Assembly (NCBI RefSeq): GCF_905475395.1
Contig: NC_058339.1
Location: forward strand, 78,334,520 to 78,398,519
Length of the DNA: 64,000 bases
Direction: 5' to 3'
Source of the DNA: Chrysoperla carnea
Lineage: Eukaryota > Arthropoda > Insecta > Neuroptera > Chrysopidae
The notes below the pieces were generated by a model. The model searched no databases. It saw only the letters and a program-made list of their open reading frames with translations, and was not told the origin of the DNA. Made by a program: the position numbers and the translations under genes. Below are positions 13,450-25,890 of the stretch, in pieces; within the stretch, counting starts at the first letter, position 1; each line of letters begins with the position of its first letter.

Positions 13450-13536
13450 TTAGCCACGGTTACGACCGTGACGGCCACGACGAAACTTATAGATATTTTG
13501 ACTTAATTTTTCGAATTCATATAGATTTTTTAATTT
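13450..13536 (-). other. GC-rich 28-codon open stretch ending in an RG-rich tail; possible lost exon
   Basis: On the minus strand, 28 codons run from after a TGA to a TAA, ending YKFRRGRHGRNRG. An AATAAA (complement of 13433-13438) follows 12 nt after the stop. The CGT/GGC-rich codons stand out in AT-rich DNA. The opposite strand also reads openly (HGYDRDGHDETYRYFD) after a splice-like TTTGTTCTTTTTAG. It may be a terminal exon or a retrocopy tail, or chance; no homologue is recognised. Confidence 0.2.
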
Positions 13537-16500
13537 TCAAAGTTTTTGGTTAAAGCTTGTAATAAGTAAATGGCAAAATTGTTATGTCAATTAAAGTTTA
13601 AGCTTCTATTTCGGTCATTAATCTTCCAGAAGCGGTATTACTTATTGTACTTCAACAAAGTAGTTTTTTTTCTTTTAATTAACAAAAACGATTTTTCACT
13701 AATCGTTTCTTGGACTGTTTGCTTGAGAACGATAGTATTGTATAAATTTCAATAATGGAACTGTGGAACTTCAGTGTGAAATATTAGCTTTTCTATGACA
13801 ATGATATGTTTCTGGCTCATCTTGTAATAATAAATATGACCATGAGCCCACAATGTGAGTTATTTGCAAAACTACAAATTTTAATGTGGGCTACATTATT
13901 ACAAAAGGATTTTGATGTCAATTAAGTTTGGGAGCATCTATAAAACACGTGGCCTGGTCAAAGGGGGAGAGGGTTGATCACTAATTTAATAGTCTATTAC
14001 AAATGGTGGGAATTGTAAATTACTGTAATTGGCACTTATCATATTTTACGTTAGTTTGAATGAAAATTTACAATGTTTCCAGCTCTACCAGTCTAATGTT
14101 TGGAAAAAGAAAATTTTTTAAAAACTTTTCCTAGACTATTTAATCGGAAAAATCTATTGGAAAACGTATCTTATTGAATCGAAAGTATTTCAAAATGCTT
14201 ATATAACAATAACAATTACATTTGATTAATTTTTTAAGGTCAAATAACTAAAAGGTATGAGTGTATTAAAGACAAAACTTTATTGAAGTAAAAGAAATTT
14301 TCATAAGATTGAAAAATGAAATAGATGGTTGGCATACGACCTTCAAAAAATTTTATTAATTTATTTTAGAAAAATTTAAATTATGTGTTTATTTTCATAC
14401 ATGGATTAAGAAGATTAAGTAAACTTCATTTTGGAAAATTTGATTGATACAAATATTTTGTAAAAAACTTTTTGAATTAAACAAAACCTAATAACATTCA
14501 TTGAATTAAACAATAGAAAAATTTGAAAACACATTCATTTACTTGTAATACTATTTTATGAGAAGAGAACAGAGTTTTTTTGTGTAAAAGGGAAAGTTTA
14601 TTTTTTAAGTTTGTTCATTTCATACTGACGCAAGACACAGTTTTCGATTGAATATTAAATTTCTAAAATATCAAATGAAAATGCTCCAAAATATACGATT
14701 CATGTAAGATTTTAGGCAGCATTTCATAAACGTCACATCCAATCTGACGTCCCAATTTTGGCATTTAACTGTCCAGCATCTTTGATGAATATAAACTAAT
14801 TTGGACCCAAAAAATAAAAAAATCGAGTACATTTATCGATGGGTTAAGTAGTTTTAGAGATAGCGACTTAATTTCTGTGCAAAAGTTTTCTCTGTTAAAA
14901 GCTTTTGTTTATGAGCAATTCGGGAGTAATTTCAAAAATGCTCATCTTACAAGCTGGACCATGTAACTTGATCATTGTAAAAATGGGTAAAAGATTCACA
15001 CAATTATCAAATTTCGAGGTCGATTTTCTTGAGTTATTTTTAAAAATGCATGTTAAAACTTTTTGACCATAAAATATCGGAAATTGGCAGTGGAGGTTAT
15101 AAAAATCTTGTTTTATGGAACATAAATAAATAAAATTTATAGTATTCATATCTATAAATTTGACAATTTTTGCTGAAATTTCGATTTTTGCCTCCATTTC
15201 CTAGATCAAATTTTGCATTATATAAATACGTATTTCGACTACCAAGTAGTTATCATCGGTATGAATTAGATATAAATAGCACATGTTACTTATTGCTAAT
15301 TTGATACTTTCAAGTATCTGACAATTGTGACGTCAGCCTTCATAACATCTATCACGTGATATTTTTTGGACCAAGATATTCAAGTATTTTATCACCCGAT
15401 TTTGACAACTAAAAAATAATAAAATCTTTACAAATCCAACTAAAAAAAAAATGAAGTAACAGAAAAAAAAACCATCAAACAGCCATGAAACTATTATAAT
15501 TTCTTAATTTCATTTCCGAAACATACTGTTTAATTATATATCTATTTAAAATGGTGGAGGCTACGGGAAGTAAAAAAAAATAAATAATTAAATTGAATAT
15601 TAATTTATCTCAGCTGAGTTTTTAAGCTTTTGAGATATTAAAACTTAAAAATGAAATTAATTTCTACTTAAATTAATAATTTAAATTTTCCATAAAATAA
15701 CTTATTTTCAATATTTTAAACACAGTAGTTAGTGTAATTACTTTAAAAAAAATCAATCAATCATGCTTGCTTATTCATGAAAAACATAAAAAAATAAAAA
15801 TAAACATTTCAATAAAACAATCACATCCAAATCAAAACAAAAACAAAAAAAAATCTTGGCTAAGAAGTTACGATCAGATTTTATAAAGAATTTCATCGTA
15901 GCTTATTAGAAAGAGAATACTGTAAATGTTATTAAAACCTTTAATATAAAATCAAAGTTTTTTTAGTTATGATTAAACCAAAATTTGAACATTTCCAACC
16001 TTGTAATTATTTCAACAACTAAAACTATTAAGAGTTTAAATATTCCATATTTAGTAATACCTTTTTCCAAATCAGATAACTTTACTGTCCCACACTGTGT
16101 ACCGTTTGTGTAGTTTTGAGTTAAGTGTACTTTTTTAGGAGTAATTTTAAAAACCTACACTCAATTTTAGAAAGCTTTTTTCCTTAGTTATGGCTAAAAT
16201 AATACTAAAGGGACTTTGGGCTAATTTTATAATTTACATATTTACAGATTAATAATAATAATAAAATTCTTTAAATAAATCGATCGTTGACTCTTAATAT
16301 ACTACTCAAACTAAAAATACAGACAAGATGTGGCCCTCAACACAAATAATATTTGGTACATCATTCAAACACAAAAAATATAACAACTTAACTGGGTAAC
16401 AAAAATGTTTGTTGTCGATATCCGAGTATTGTCTAAGTCATGCGTTTCCAAATATTTTAACATAAACATACAACAGAACTGATCAACATCAAAATAGTGA

Positions 16501-17925
16501 AACGATAATTTCTGTCTCCAAAATTAGAGTCAAAATAAAAATTACAAAATTCTTAAACAATTGTTTCAATTTATTTGAATTTCATCTTGTAAACACCCAC
16601 TCACTAAAAGACTTTGATGGACAGATAATTGATTTAAGGGATTTGATTGATCTAAGGTCAAACTATTTGGTCAAATATTGGTGATAACATTATTATATGG
16701 ATGATACCAGATAGGTTCCTAGACCGAAAAATGAGTCGGAATTTTAGATTTTATTTCATTAAATTTTTTTTATTCATATTCATTATAAATGCTAAAGTGG
16801 ATTAATTGATCACATAAATTAATGACTCTTATTTTTTCAACAAAATAAAAAAGCAATTTTAGTGTGGGTATAAAAATTGGATACATTTCCATCATCGTTT
16901 TTCATTTATCAATGAAAATTTCTTATGACTAAGCCTACACGTTTGTTTTTATTTTATTATTTTAAGTCTGTAATTCTGTAACAGAGTCAAGGACTGAAGA
17001 TATAAAATGTACACATCTTGGAGGTATCATATTTAAACGAGACAGACAAGAACTTTGAGAAGAACCATTTAGTGGATTATTGGTGTGAGCTTTAAATGTC
17101 TTTGGAAGGTTCCATGAAGGTCAACTTTAAATGGAAATCATTATATTTTGATACCGTATCGTGTAAAGAGACATATTTTATTAAAAACATTTTTTTGAAA
17201 GTCGAATTGCTACCGTTGAAATCGAATGCGAAATACAACCGAAAAATAATCGAACAGACAAATATTCTGAAGCCAAGGTCATTTTTAAATAATTCAGGTC
17301 ATTTCTTCAGATCCTTTAAAAGAAACATGTGTTGTTTTCCAATTGATTAAAATTTAGTTTGACTGAAAATTACGAAAATCAGATTTATATCATCCACTCT
17401 CTTATCCCATTTTTTGCCCACAATTATTTGTAATCTTTTTTTTTTCAAATTTTAACATATTATCTCCAAAATAATTATTTTGAGACACAAAAGAAACACC
17501 ATCTTGGATATCATAATATTTTTACCATAAAAAAATTATTAATAATAAAAAAAAAAAATTTTAATGAGATAATTTAAATTTTAAGTAACGCCTTGAAGTA
17601 TTAATGATATTCGTAATTAATACCTAACAAAAGATAGTGTTACACACATGGAGAAATTTTAAAGGGAGGTTATGAAAATCTATAAATATAATTGTGAAAA
17701 AGGCATTTATAATGGTGGACGTGTATAGTTAAGTGTATTTAAATATATCTATTTATAAAGAAACTTAATAAATTGAGGACGGTAGAACCATAGTCATCCA
17801 AGTAACAATTTTTATATTTGTGAGAAAATAAACAAAATGTGTTTTTCAATTTTAAGACAATTAATAATAATTATAAAATTAAATATTAACCATTATTGGA
17901 AAAATGAAAAAACTATGTATTCTAT

Positions 17926-18378
17926 TGTGGTGTTAACAATTAACCCGACAATATAAATAGTCCGTAGTTATAAACAACCCGACGATATATTCATTCAATC
18001 ACACACATACAGTACCACTATAAACTACGCGTAAACTACATATATTTCTGTCGTACTTGTGTATTATCAATATACTGCACTGTAACATTCATTGTAAAGT
18101 AAATAAGAACATTCTGAACGTGTACTTATGAGAACATTCGAGATATTCTAGACGTCTCTTTTCACCACGCTCTACATAGTATATAAAGCGTGAGAGTACG
18201 CGATGAACAAGGAGTCAAGTTTTATCATCTATCAGAATAACATTAAAATAAAAGTATTGTGAACTATATTGTATTTGTATGTAGTAAAGAAACTTAACAA
18301 TAAAAATTCGTATAAGTATTTGAGTATAGACAGTTCATTTTTGTATTACACAAATTTGATTATGTTAAGCCCGCTACA
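17926..18378 (+). mobile_element. Solo LTR of a retrotransposon
   Basis: A 453-bp segment beginning TGTGGTGTTAAC and ending GTTAAGCCCGCTACA (TG...CA), flanked on both sides by CTAT (17922-17925 and 18379-18382), a 4-bp target duplication as made by Gypsy-type integrases. Inside are a TATA box (TATATAAAGCG, near 18180), an AATAAAA signal near 18250, and GAACATTC motifs at about 18110 and 18133. No second LTR or internal region is present, so it is a product of LTR-LTR recombination. Orientation follows the order TATA box, then poly(A) signal. Confidence 0.8.
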
Positions 18379-19939
18379 CTATTAAATTATTTTTATTTAA
18401 AGAAATTACATCCGTTTTTACGCATAAAAAAACAATTCTTCATGAGAGGTTGAAATTTCTCGGGGAAAACGATGGCAAATGACACTTGGATGAGTAGCAT
18501 GGAATAATTACTATCTGGATCTTAGCACAAATGCTACTCTAGTTCTACATCCGGGTCACTATAGTTCTACCATCCGCTATTGTATTTAATTCTTTATAAA
18601 ATTTAGTTATAGGGTGGGTTTGTGTTTATTCCTGAAGTACAAACTGTAGGCTGAATAAAATAAGTGATGGAAAAGTGGGGTTTAACTTTCCATGCAAGCT
18701 TAATTAAGATTACGATACGTTTGTGAAATTATGTGATAAAACAATAGACAATTGATTTTATCAAATATCACGAAATGAACAAGCATATGTAATTATTACG
18801 CACATATTAATTAATTTTTTGGAGGCTTGCAATAACTACTTGCGTAATCAAATAGAAAATGTATAATACAAAGAATTTTAAACGATAAGAATTGTTTTCT
18901 TCTCGAATAAATAAAAATTAATACAATCATGGACAAACAAGAAAAAGTGAAATATTTGTAAACTAAAAAATTGAATCTCAAGAAAATTTTATTTTCCACC
19001 CTTGTACATTTGATCAAAATTGTTCTAAATTAATTAAAGTACGAATTTTTCCATCGACACATTTTATAAAAATCGTATAGTTTCATTTCCTCTCCAAATG
19101 TATTTTATATTGTTTATTCGATAAAATAACAATTCTTATACCTACGTAATATTTTATTTCTCACCAGGAAAAAAATAATCTATTCTTATTAAAAAATATA
19201 TTTTTCGGTCAAAATTTCATTACCTAATCATAGTCGTTCCAGTGAAAAAGTGCACAATTAGAATTTCATACAATTATTCGCCTTAATAAAATCTTTGCAA
19301 AATGTTATTCTAAAGTGAAGTAAATCTCTTGATGTTATTACGAAGTATATGAAAATATTATTAAATTTATTTATTATAAACATGCTCTCAATTTTGGTAC
19401 ATTGTATTTTTGAAATAAAGTTTAATTGGATCGAATTATTCACTCTGTTTAACGTATATAGTTATCGATGATACATTCCATATAAAGCAAAAGTTTAAAA
19501 AATGCAAATTTTTTTGAATTTTTCGTAAAATTTATTTATTTGCGATAGTTATTTCGAAATCACAGACTCTTTTTTTTATATACCATGACGAAAGACAGTG
19601 ATCTCGAAACAATTGTGGCACATAATTCAATAGCTTTTTTTAAATATAATATTTTAATGAGTTTTCGATCGAACCAATCAAAATTATGTAAAAGTGTTTT
19701 TTAAAATTAATTTTAATGTAAAAATCAATGAAATATTATCATTCTTTACACTTTCAATATATATATAAATTTTTCAAATTTCTTCATTTCTTCGAGTTGA
19801 GCCACTTGTTTTCTTCGATGGTTTACTTGTTTTCTGCGAAAGATGAAAATATAGTTTCCTTACACTATCTTGAAATCACTCGCGAAATTGATTGTATTCA
19901 TGTTGCATAAACTTTACCCAGAGGCATTTGAATATACTA

Positions 19940-20493
19940 CTGTGCCCAAAAAATAAGGTGACATTGTATTTATTTTGAAAATTATTTATTTATTCTTCCA
20001 AATCAATTTCATCCCCTTCAAAGTAATCCCCTCCCGATGCAATGCACTTATGAAAACGGATTTTCCAATCTTCGAAACACTGGTTGTAGTCACTTTCCGG
20101 GATTGCTTTCAGTTCCGTCTTTGCTGCGGCTTGAATCTCCTCTATCATATCAAAACGGTGTCCTCGGAGCGGTCTTTTGATCTTGCTAAACAGCCAGAAG
20201 TCGCACGGCGCCAGATCAGGTGAATACGGTGGTTGCGGAACGATATGGGTTGAGTTTTTGGCGAAATGATCACGAATTATGAGTGCGGTATGGGATGGTG
20301 CATTATCGTGGTGTAAAAACCATGAATTGTCTTTCCACAATTCCGGCTTTTTTAGGCGGATAGTGTTGCGCAAATGACGCATAACGTTCAAATAATATTC
20401 CTTGTTGACTGTTTGGCCGGGTGGAAGGAATTCATAATGTACAACAAACGCGCGCAGTTTAAATTCAAATGTCAAGTTATTTTTTGAACACAG
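19940..20493 (-). mobile_element. Internally deleted mariner element
   Basis: A 554-bp element with inverted ends CTGTGCCCAAAAAATAAGG (left) and CTGTGTTCAAAAAATAACTT (inverse of right), flanked by TA on both sides as expected of Tc1/mariner insertion. The minus strand carries the C-terminal half of a transposase. Full-length mariners are about 1.3 kb, so about 0.7 kb, including the N-terminal DNA-binding part and first catalytic Asp, is missing. It cannot move on its own, but both ends are retained. Confidence 0.92.
19990..20475 (-). pseudogene. Mariner transposase, N-terminally truncated
   Basis: A 161-codon frame related to mariner/SETMAR-type transposases. Visible are the second catalytic Asp in WFLHHDNAPSHTA, and the third in PQPPYSPDLAPCDFWLF, 34 residues on, giving the D(34)D pattern of mariner. 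The segment from VVHYEFLPPGQTVNKEYYLN onward is family-like up to the C-terminus (HKCIASGGDYFEGDEI). The helix-turn-helix N-terminal part and first Asp are absent, and the apparent Met comes from terminal-repeat sequence fused to codon about 175 of the family. The remaining frame has no stop, which suggests a young copy or deletion of a young parent. Confidence 0.92.
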
Positions 20494-21003
20494 TATTATA
20501 AATCTTCCAGCAATAAGTTTTCCAACTAATAAATCGGAAAACTAAAACTTCAAATCGTTACCAACCTTCAGCTTAATGCATTTGATTTGACATAAAATTC
20601 TATAGAAAAGACTCGGTAAGTTTTCTTCTCACTCCAGATTTATACTCCTGTGGAGGTGTATTATTGCCTACTTTTAAACTTATAAGATACCATATAAGAA
20701 AATTTTTGAAATAATTTTCATATACAACTGAAAAATCGTTTATTAAGCATTCTTAATTTTACAAATATTTTACGTGCCATAATTGGGATTTATATAAGTT
20801 GTACTTGCAGCTTTACCTATCGGAAATATAAGGTAGAAAATTATCGATGAGAGTGGAGATCTCGTTTTCTACATTTTGCATATGTTTGCATATTTTTCAT
20901 TCCTACTACAGTACACTAATTTTCCAGCAATACATAATTGCTTGTCTCATTTTATATTTGAGTAACTTTCTGTGGTCATATGGCCAATAAATACAGATTA
21001 AAA

Positions 21004-21495
21004 TAGGGAATATTCATGAAATTTAAATTTGGTTCAAATATTTTTCTTTCGTAACTTTATTGACGACTGGACATTTCAACTAAACCATTATTTTAGTAAT
21101 TATCTTTTTAATTACTTAAAATTAATTATTAAAAGTACAAATTCATACTGTATGGTATTAATTACTTACATTTTATATGGTATTACATTGAGTCATATTA
21201 TTCTACGGCTTTTTATTAGAAAACTTAATAATGAGTGTAAATTCTGTGTTGTAAATTCATTTTTTTAAAGTGTAAATTATACATTGAACTTTCACCAATT
21301 GACAGATCGCGTACAATTATGCGTCATCAACAGAAAGCGCCAAAAGATTGCGTTTAAATATCTCAAAATTATACTGTATTTTAAATATATTTTTACACTT
21401 AATTACAGCATTTTTAAACAGTATTTATATTTTTTACTTTGTTTTAACGGTGTAAACAATGAATTAAAAATACAAACAAAATAAGATATTCCCTA
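21004..21495 (+). mobile_element. MITE, family E, copy E1 (no satellite)
   Basis: A 492-bp element with ends TAGGGAATATTCATGA and ...AATATTCCCTA in inverse orientation. It shares two blocks with 50753-53659: a left block (GAAATTT...TGTAAATTCTGTGTTG) and a right block (TGACAGATC...TGAATTAAAAAT). No transposase frame; two AT-rich open frames in it are broken in the other copy. Confidence 0.82.
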
Positions 21496-22825
21496 TTGTC
21501 ATAGAGTTATTAGAGAGAAATTAAAAAAAAAAAGGCGCGTCTCGATAACTTTGGTATTTCATATAGAGATATTTCAGGATGTGAATAAGTAATAAAGTAT
21601 GTAAAATACAAACTTAGAAATATCATTGGCTGAGAAAAAATATACTCTATTTTTTCATCTTTTCTTTGCTGAATTTTAGTCCTTGATATAAATGCCCAAT
21701 TTATTAACAAATATAAACGATTTTCAGTCATGAAATTCAATACTGGGCGGACGGCGAAGAACAGTTATACAAATTGTTTGTTTATTGTTTTGTTTTTACG
21801 CTTCACTAAAAATTTTTATTGATTGGTTAAAAAATTAACCTTCATACATTGAAAATGTGTTTTTTCTTTGTTAAAAAGACATTGGAAAATTAAATCAGGA
21901 AAACCGAATGACTTCGTTGTACAGTTATAAACTAATAAAAAATGGATATTTCAATTAGTCGGCTGACTAGTGTGTTTATAGACACTAGCCAGTCTGCTAA
22001 TCGGCCTCGTTACAATCGACTAATCGGCTATTCGGCCAAAGTCATATCCGGCATATATCTAGTTATTATGTTTCCTAGAAATTTCAACATTATACGGCTT
22101 ATGGTTTTTGAGATGTGCGAGAAGTCAAAAATATTCTATCTAGTTACGTACAAGGAAGAGGAAGAATAAAAAGAGGATATATACAATGCCAGATTTAGCA
22201 CAGTTCTAAATCCAAATTTTTAACATTTTAAGAGAAAATTTTTGAGGCAGGTCCTTCATGCACGATTAATATTCGGTTTTATTTCATTCCAAAATTTATT
22301 CCCAACTATGCAGATAGTTGCTATCCAGTTGCATTCGAGTGTAGAAGCCTTAATGTCAGATATGTAAAAAATCATTACTGTACTTCATTCACTGTGTACA
22401 AGCAAGTAATAACGGAATTTTGACAATCGATAGTGCGTTATTTGTTTTTTAGCAAATCCAAACTCAATAAACCTTGGTATTGAATGCCGATAATCAATTC
22501 ACAACAACAATGTATATAATTTTTATAAATTTGCAAAAATTATATTTTGTAAGACAATATAAATTTAATTATAAACACATAATAAATTTTAATAATAATA
22601 AACAATTCAATAATAAATTAAAATAATATTTCATTATATTTATTCATTTTCAATTTTGAGTTGGAAAATATATAAAAATTGATCAAGTAAATATAATTGG
22701 ACTGTTAAAACCATGTTAATGTCATTAATACCTACAAAACATTTTTTTTTCACAATCGAATCCAATATTTTTTATGGTACATAAATTTTTAAGAAAACGA
22801 ATTATCTTAACGGACTCTATTTTAA

Positions 22826-24044
22826 CCTTTTGACTACTGGTGTCCCGTATATGGGACAAAAAAATTTATGGTGCCCAGAGTAATAAATTTTTGTCTAATG
22901 AAAAAAAAATTTTTTTTTTCTTAAAATTTAATTTTATTAGTTTAAATAAGGGATATATAACGTAAAATTTAAAAAAAAATGATTTACTTATCATGTTTCA
23001 AAATGTCCCATATTTGGGACATTGGTTGTCTATGGTTGTTAAATGATTGTATATATTTATTTAAATATGTTCTAAAATAAATTTTTTATTCTTATAAAAT
23101 TCAAAATAATTACAGGGAAAATACAAAAATATTTATAAAAAAAGTATACGAAACAAAACAAAAATAATATACGAAAATTTTTCCACTGTATTTTTATTTT
23201 AGCTGCTTTTGTAGAAATTTGCTTGTTCGAAGTATCTATATTTTCTTTAGAACTTTCATCGTCACTTTCTTCAAAAATTAAATCTTCAGGCAATTCGGTC
23301 TGATTATTATGAATCACATCCGCCCCTACTCTTACAAAATTTTCTCTTCTACCAATTAATGCAGGGTCGTTAAAAATTAAAGAGTCATCTGCTATTTCAA
23401 TGAGATCTTCTTTATCATCCTCCGATAAATCTATGTCAGATACATTGCCTGATTCCAACATTTGGAGAATATCGTTGGAGCTTAAAGGTTTTCTGGCCAT
23501 TTTTCTGCCAAAAATAATCAACAAATTATTAGATGAAACATAAATTTTTAGATATAAATTCAAAAATATTGATATACATAAAATACGTACATGTTTTTTA
23601 TTTACAACCGATGATTCACTTTGTCCAGTATATGGGACATTAATTTTAAAACCTTTCTAATCACAATATTATAAAAAAATTCTAATTTTTTTTTTTAATA
23701 GTTTTTATTTTAATATTTTGAAAAATCAATTTTATGAAAATTTTCACGAAACTCGTCAGATTTCCTTCGAAAAAACGCTTTAATCACTTATATGAATAAC
23801 ACACTTTGAATGACACAACAAACACTTGTTTAAACATGCAATTATTTTATTGTTGTAATACCATAAATGAGATGATAATGACATATTTTACTTAAAAAAA
23901 GGTTTATTTCTGTAATAGAGCTTACAGAAATCAAAACAAGATGGTATAACCGAAAAAAAGTCATTTTAAAAATTCATGTCCCGCATTTGGGACAAAAGTT
24001 ATCATGTAGTGTAAAAAAATTTGAAAAGCCCAGTAGTCATAAGG
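22826..24044 (-). mobile_element. piggyBac-type element with TTAA target sites
   Basis: A 1.2-kb element flanked by TTAA (22822-22825 and 24045-24048). Terminal inverted repeats CCTTTTGACTACTGG and CCTTATGACTACTGG match at 14 of 15 bases. Four copies of an 18-bp palindromic motif, TGTCCCGTATATGGGACA and variants, lie at 22841, 23004, 23622 and 23977, two at each side. TTAA specificity is diagnostic of the piggyBac superfamily. The transposase gene inside is reduced to its N-terminal part. Confidence 0.9.
23072..23500 (-). pseudogene. piggyBac-like transposase, N-terminal fragment
   Basis: From the ATG at 23500 the frame gives MARKPLSSNDILQMLESG, then VSDIDLSEDDKEDLIEIADD, an acidic, disordered N-terminus like that of piggyBac-type proteins. 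About 109 residues look protein-like (to KIKIQWKNF). After that the frame runs into AT-rich Phe/Tyr-rich sequence and stops. The catalytic DDE domain and the C-terminal cysteine-rich finger are missing, so the protein cannot transpose. The call depends mainly on the surrounding TTAA/TIR structure. Confidence 0.65.
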
Positions 24045-24513
24045 TTAAGGGACTCTTTGGAAGTTAACATCAATTAGTCTCAGATGTTTATTTGAAAGTA
24101 ATTGAGAAGCCGGAGGAATTAGAGTGTAGTTATTCTTACCGTACGCCTTTTTTGCTCCGGTTGGATTCACTTTTTGTTCCGCTTGCGTATCAATACGACT
24201 CAAATTTTTCAGTTAATAAATTATCTTGTACGGTGATTAAATTTGAAATTCGATATTGAAAATCGAGGACAAATCTAATAGATCACTAATGCTGATATAA
24301 GTGCCAAGTGGGTGTAGGTAACTTTTTTAATAATTAAATAGAAAAATTTATAAATAATTATACAGTAACATTTTATTAGTAATAAAATATGAAGGTAGAT
24401 GTCCTCACCTCTACCCTCCTATAAGAAAAATCAAATTGAAAGATCAAAGGCAGCGTAAACAGTTGACCTGGAAAATTTCCTATAACTAGTTCATGTTTAA
24501 TGTTTTCGCGCTT

Positions 24514-24848
24514 CCTTGGTACCTCCTCTAAATATTAGCCCTAAATATAGTGGGGGGTGGCGCGTAAGGCAGATGATCAGATTAATGCGATGTGAGTAAA
24601 TCTGATGATTCAATAATCTGATGATTTAAGCGTGACAAAAGGAAATGGGAGGCTTGCAAAGTTGCGTTACTCGTAGTAACTCCAACACGATCAAAATTTT
24701 TCAGATTATTGAAATGTACATTTTCTAGCATGTCGTTAGCCCGCCATATCTTAATCGGACGTGCTCGAGTTAATCTAATCGTCTGCCCTACGCCCCACTC
24801 CCCATATTTAAGGCTAATATTTGTTGGAGGTACTAAGGAAGGTCCAAG
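24514..24848. mobile_element. Foldback element with arms of about 75 bp
   Basis: CCTTGGTACCTCCTCTAAAT... (24514-24585) pairs with an inverse copy at 24771-24848 (shared blocks TAGTACCTCC, AATATTAGCC, GGCAGA, AGATTAA). The GC content of the arms is well above background. No coding capacity. Confidence 0.7.
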
Positions 24849-25707
24849 GAAATACTCATATGTTAATCTAATACGCTCGAGTTACTACACAAAGCCACTC
24901 TTGAGCTCCCCTATTATTATGGGTAATAATATATTGTCGACTTTATACAAAAAATATTGTTATTTTGTTGTAATTCAATATTAGAAAAATTAATTCCAAG
25001 ATTTCTTATATCAACAAATTTTTCAAACATCGATTATATTATAAATAAAATAAACATATAATAAAAATAATAAATTATTTGAAAATAATTAAATTTGTTT
25101 CTGGGTCTAGAAACGACAAAAATGAAAAATTCGAAAAAGTGATTAACTTTGAAAAGATTTATCTCGGAAACTATTGGGTCTACTGAGACGATTCTAGTCT
25201 TATATTGCAGCCAATTTAATCTTCTCTAAAAAGGTACTTCAAAAACTACCCGTTTGGAGTAAAATATAAAATTTTCGCGGGTTTTTTGATTTTATGACAA
25301 AGTTGCGTTCAGCGCTAGAAGTCACAAGCTTGGATTATTCATTAGACTAATATCATAAAAAAGTCTGCAAAAAATCGGAATTACCGAATTTGATGCACAC
25401 TACCCCGTACTTTCAAATGATAAGGTTACTGTATTAAAAACAAATACCAGCAAATGTAAATAAATGTTTAGTTCACATCAGTAATAGTCAGCTTTAATGC
25501 ATAGATTTTATTATATTAGGTAAGTATGTGAAAACTTAATGTTTTGTTCGTATTGAAAATTTAACCTTCATGGAATGCATCAATTCGAAAATAAACACAA
25601 ATTCAATATAATTGGAGTTACGAAATTTTTATTTTTAACGACTTTAACGGAGGTTTTTTTTTCTTATTTCAATGTTCCGTAGTTTTTATTTATTCCATAG
25701 CCTATAT

Positions 25708-25890
25708 GTATACAGGATGTCCCAAATAACCATAGGAAAATTAGCAATTTTATATTCTTTAATTATCGATTGTAATTTTGAGAATTTTTTTATTAACATG
25801 AACAGACACCACCATAGGACTTATAACACCCCTCTTTTTATAACATTAATTTTTTCGAAGATATATTATAGTTCAAAATTATTCTAAAAT
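25708..25890 (+). repeat. TACAGGATGTCCC-type repeat remnant
   Basis: ATACAGGATGTCCCAAATAA is a phrase I know from widespread insect interspersed repeats. A related ACGGGACATCC occurs near 56075. Boundaries are uncertain. Confidence 0.35.

Noticed and set aside
14895..15197. 100-codon open frame on the minus strand
   Set aside because: No family resemblance, no splice or promoter context, and base composition like the surrounding intron.
17096..17350. 84-codon open frame on the plus strand
   Set aside because: No recognisable domain or neighbouring exon; length is within chance for this window.
21004..21495. Two open frames (79 and 66 codons) inside MITE copy E1 as element genes
   Set aside because: Both are disrupted in the corresponding blocks of copy E2 and are of low-complexity AT-rich composition.
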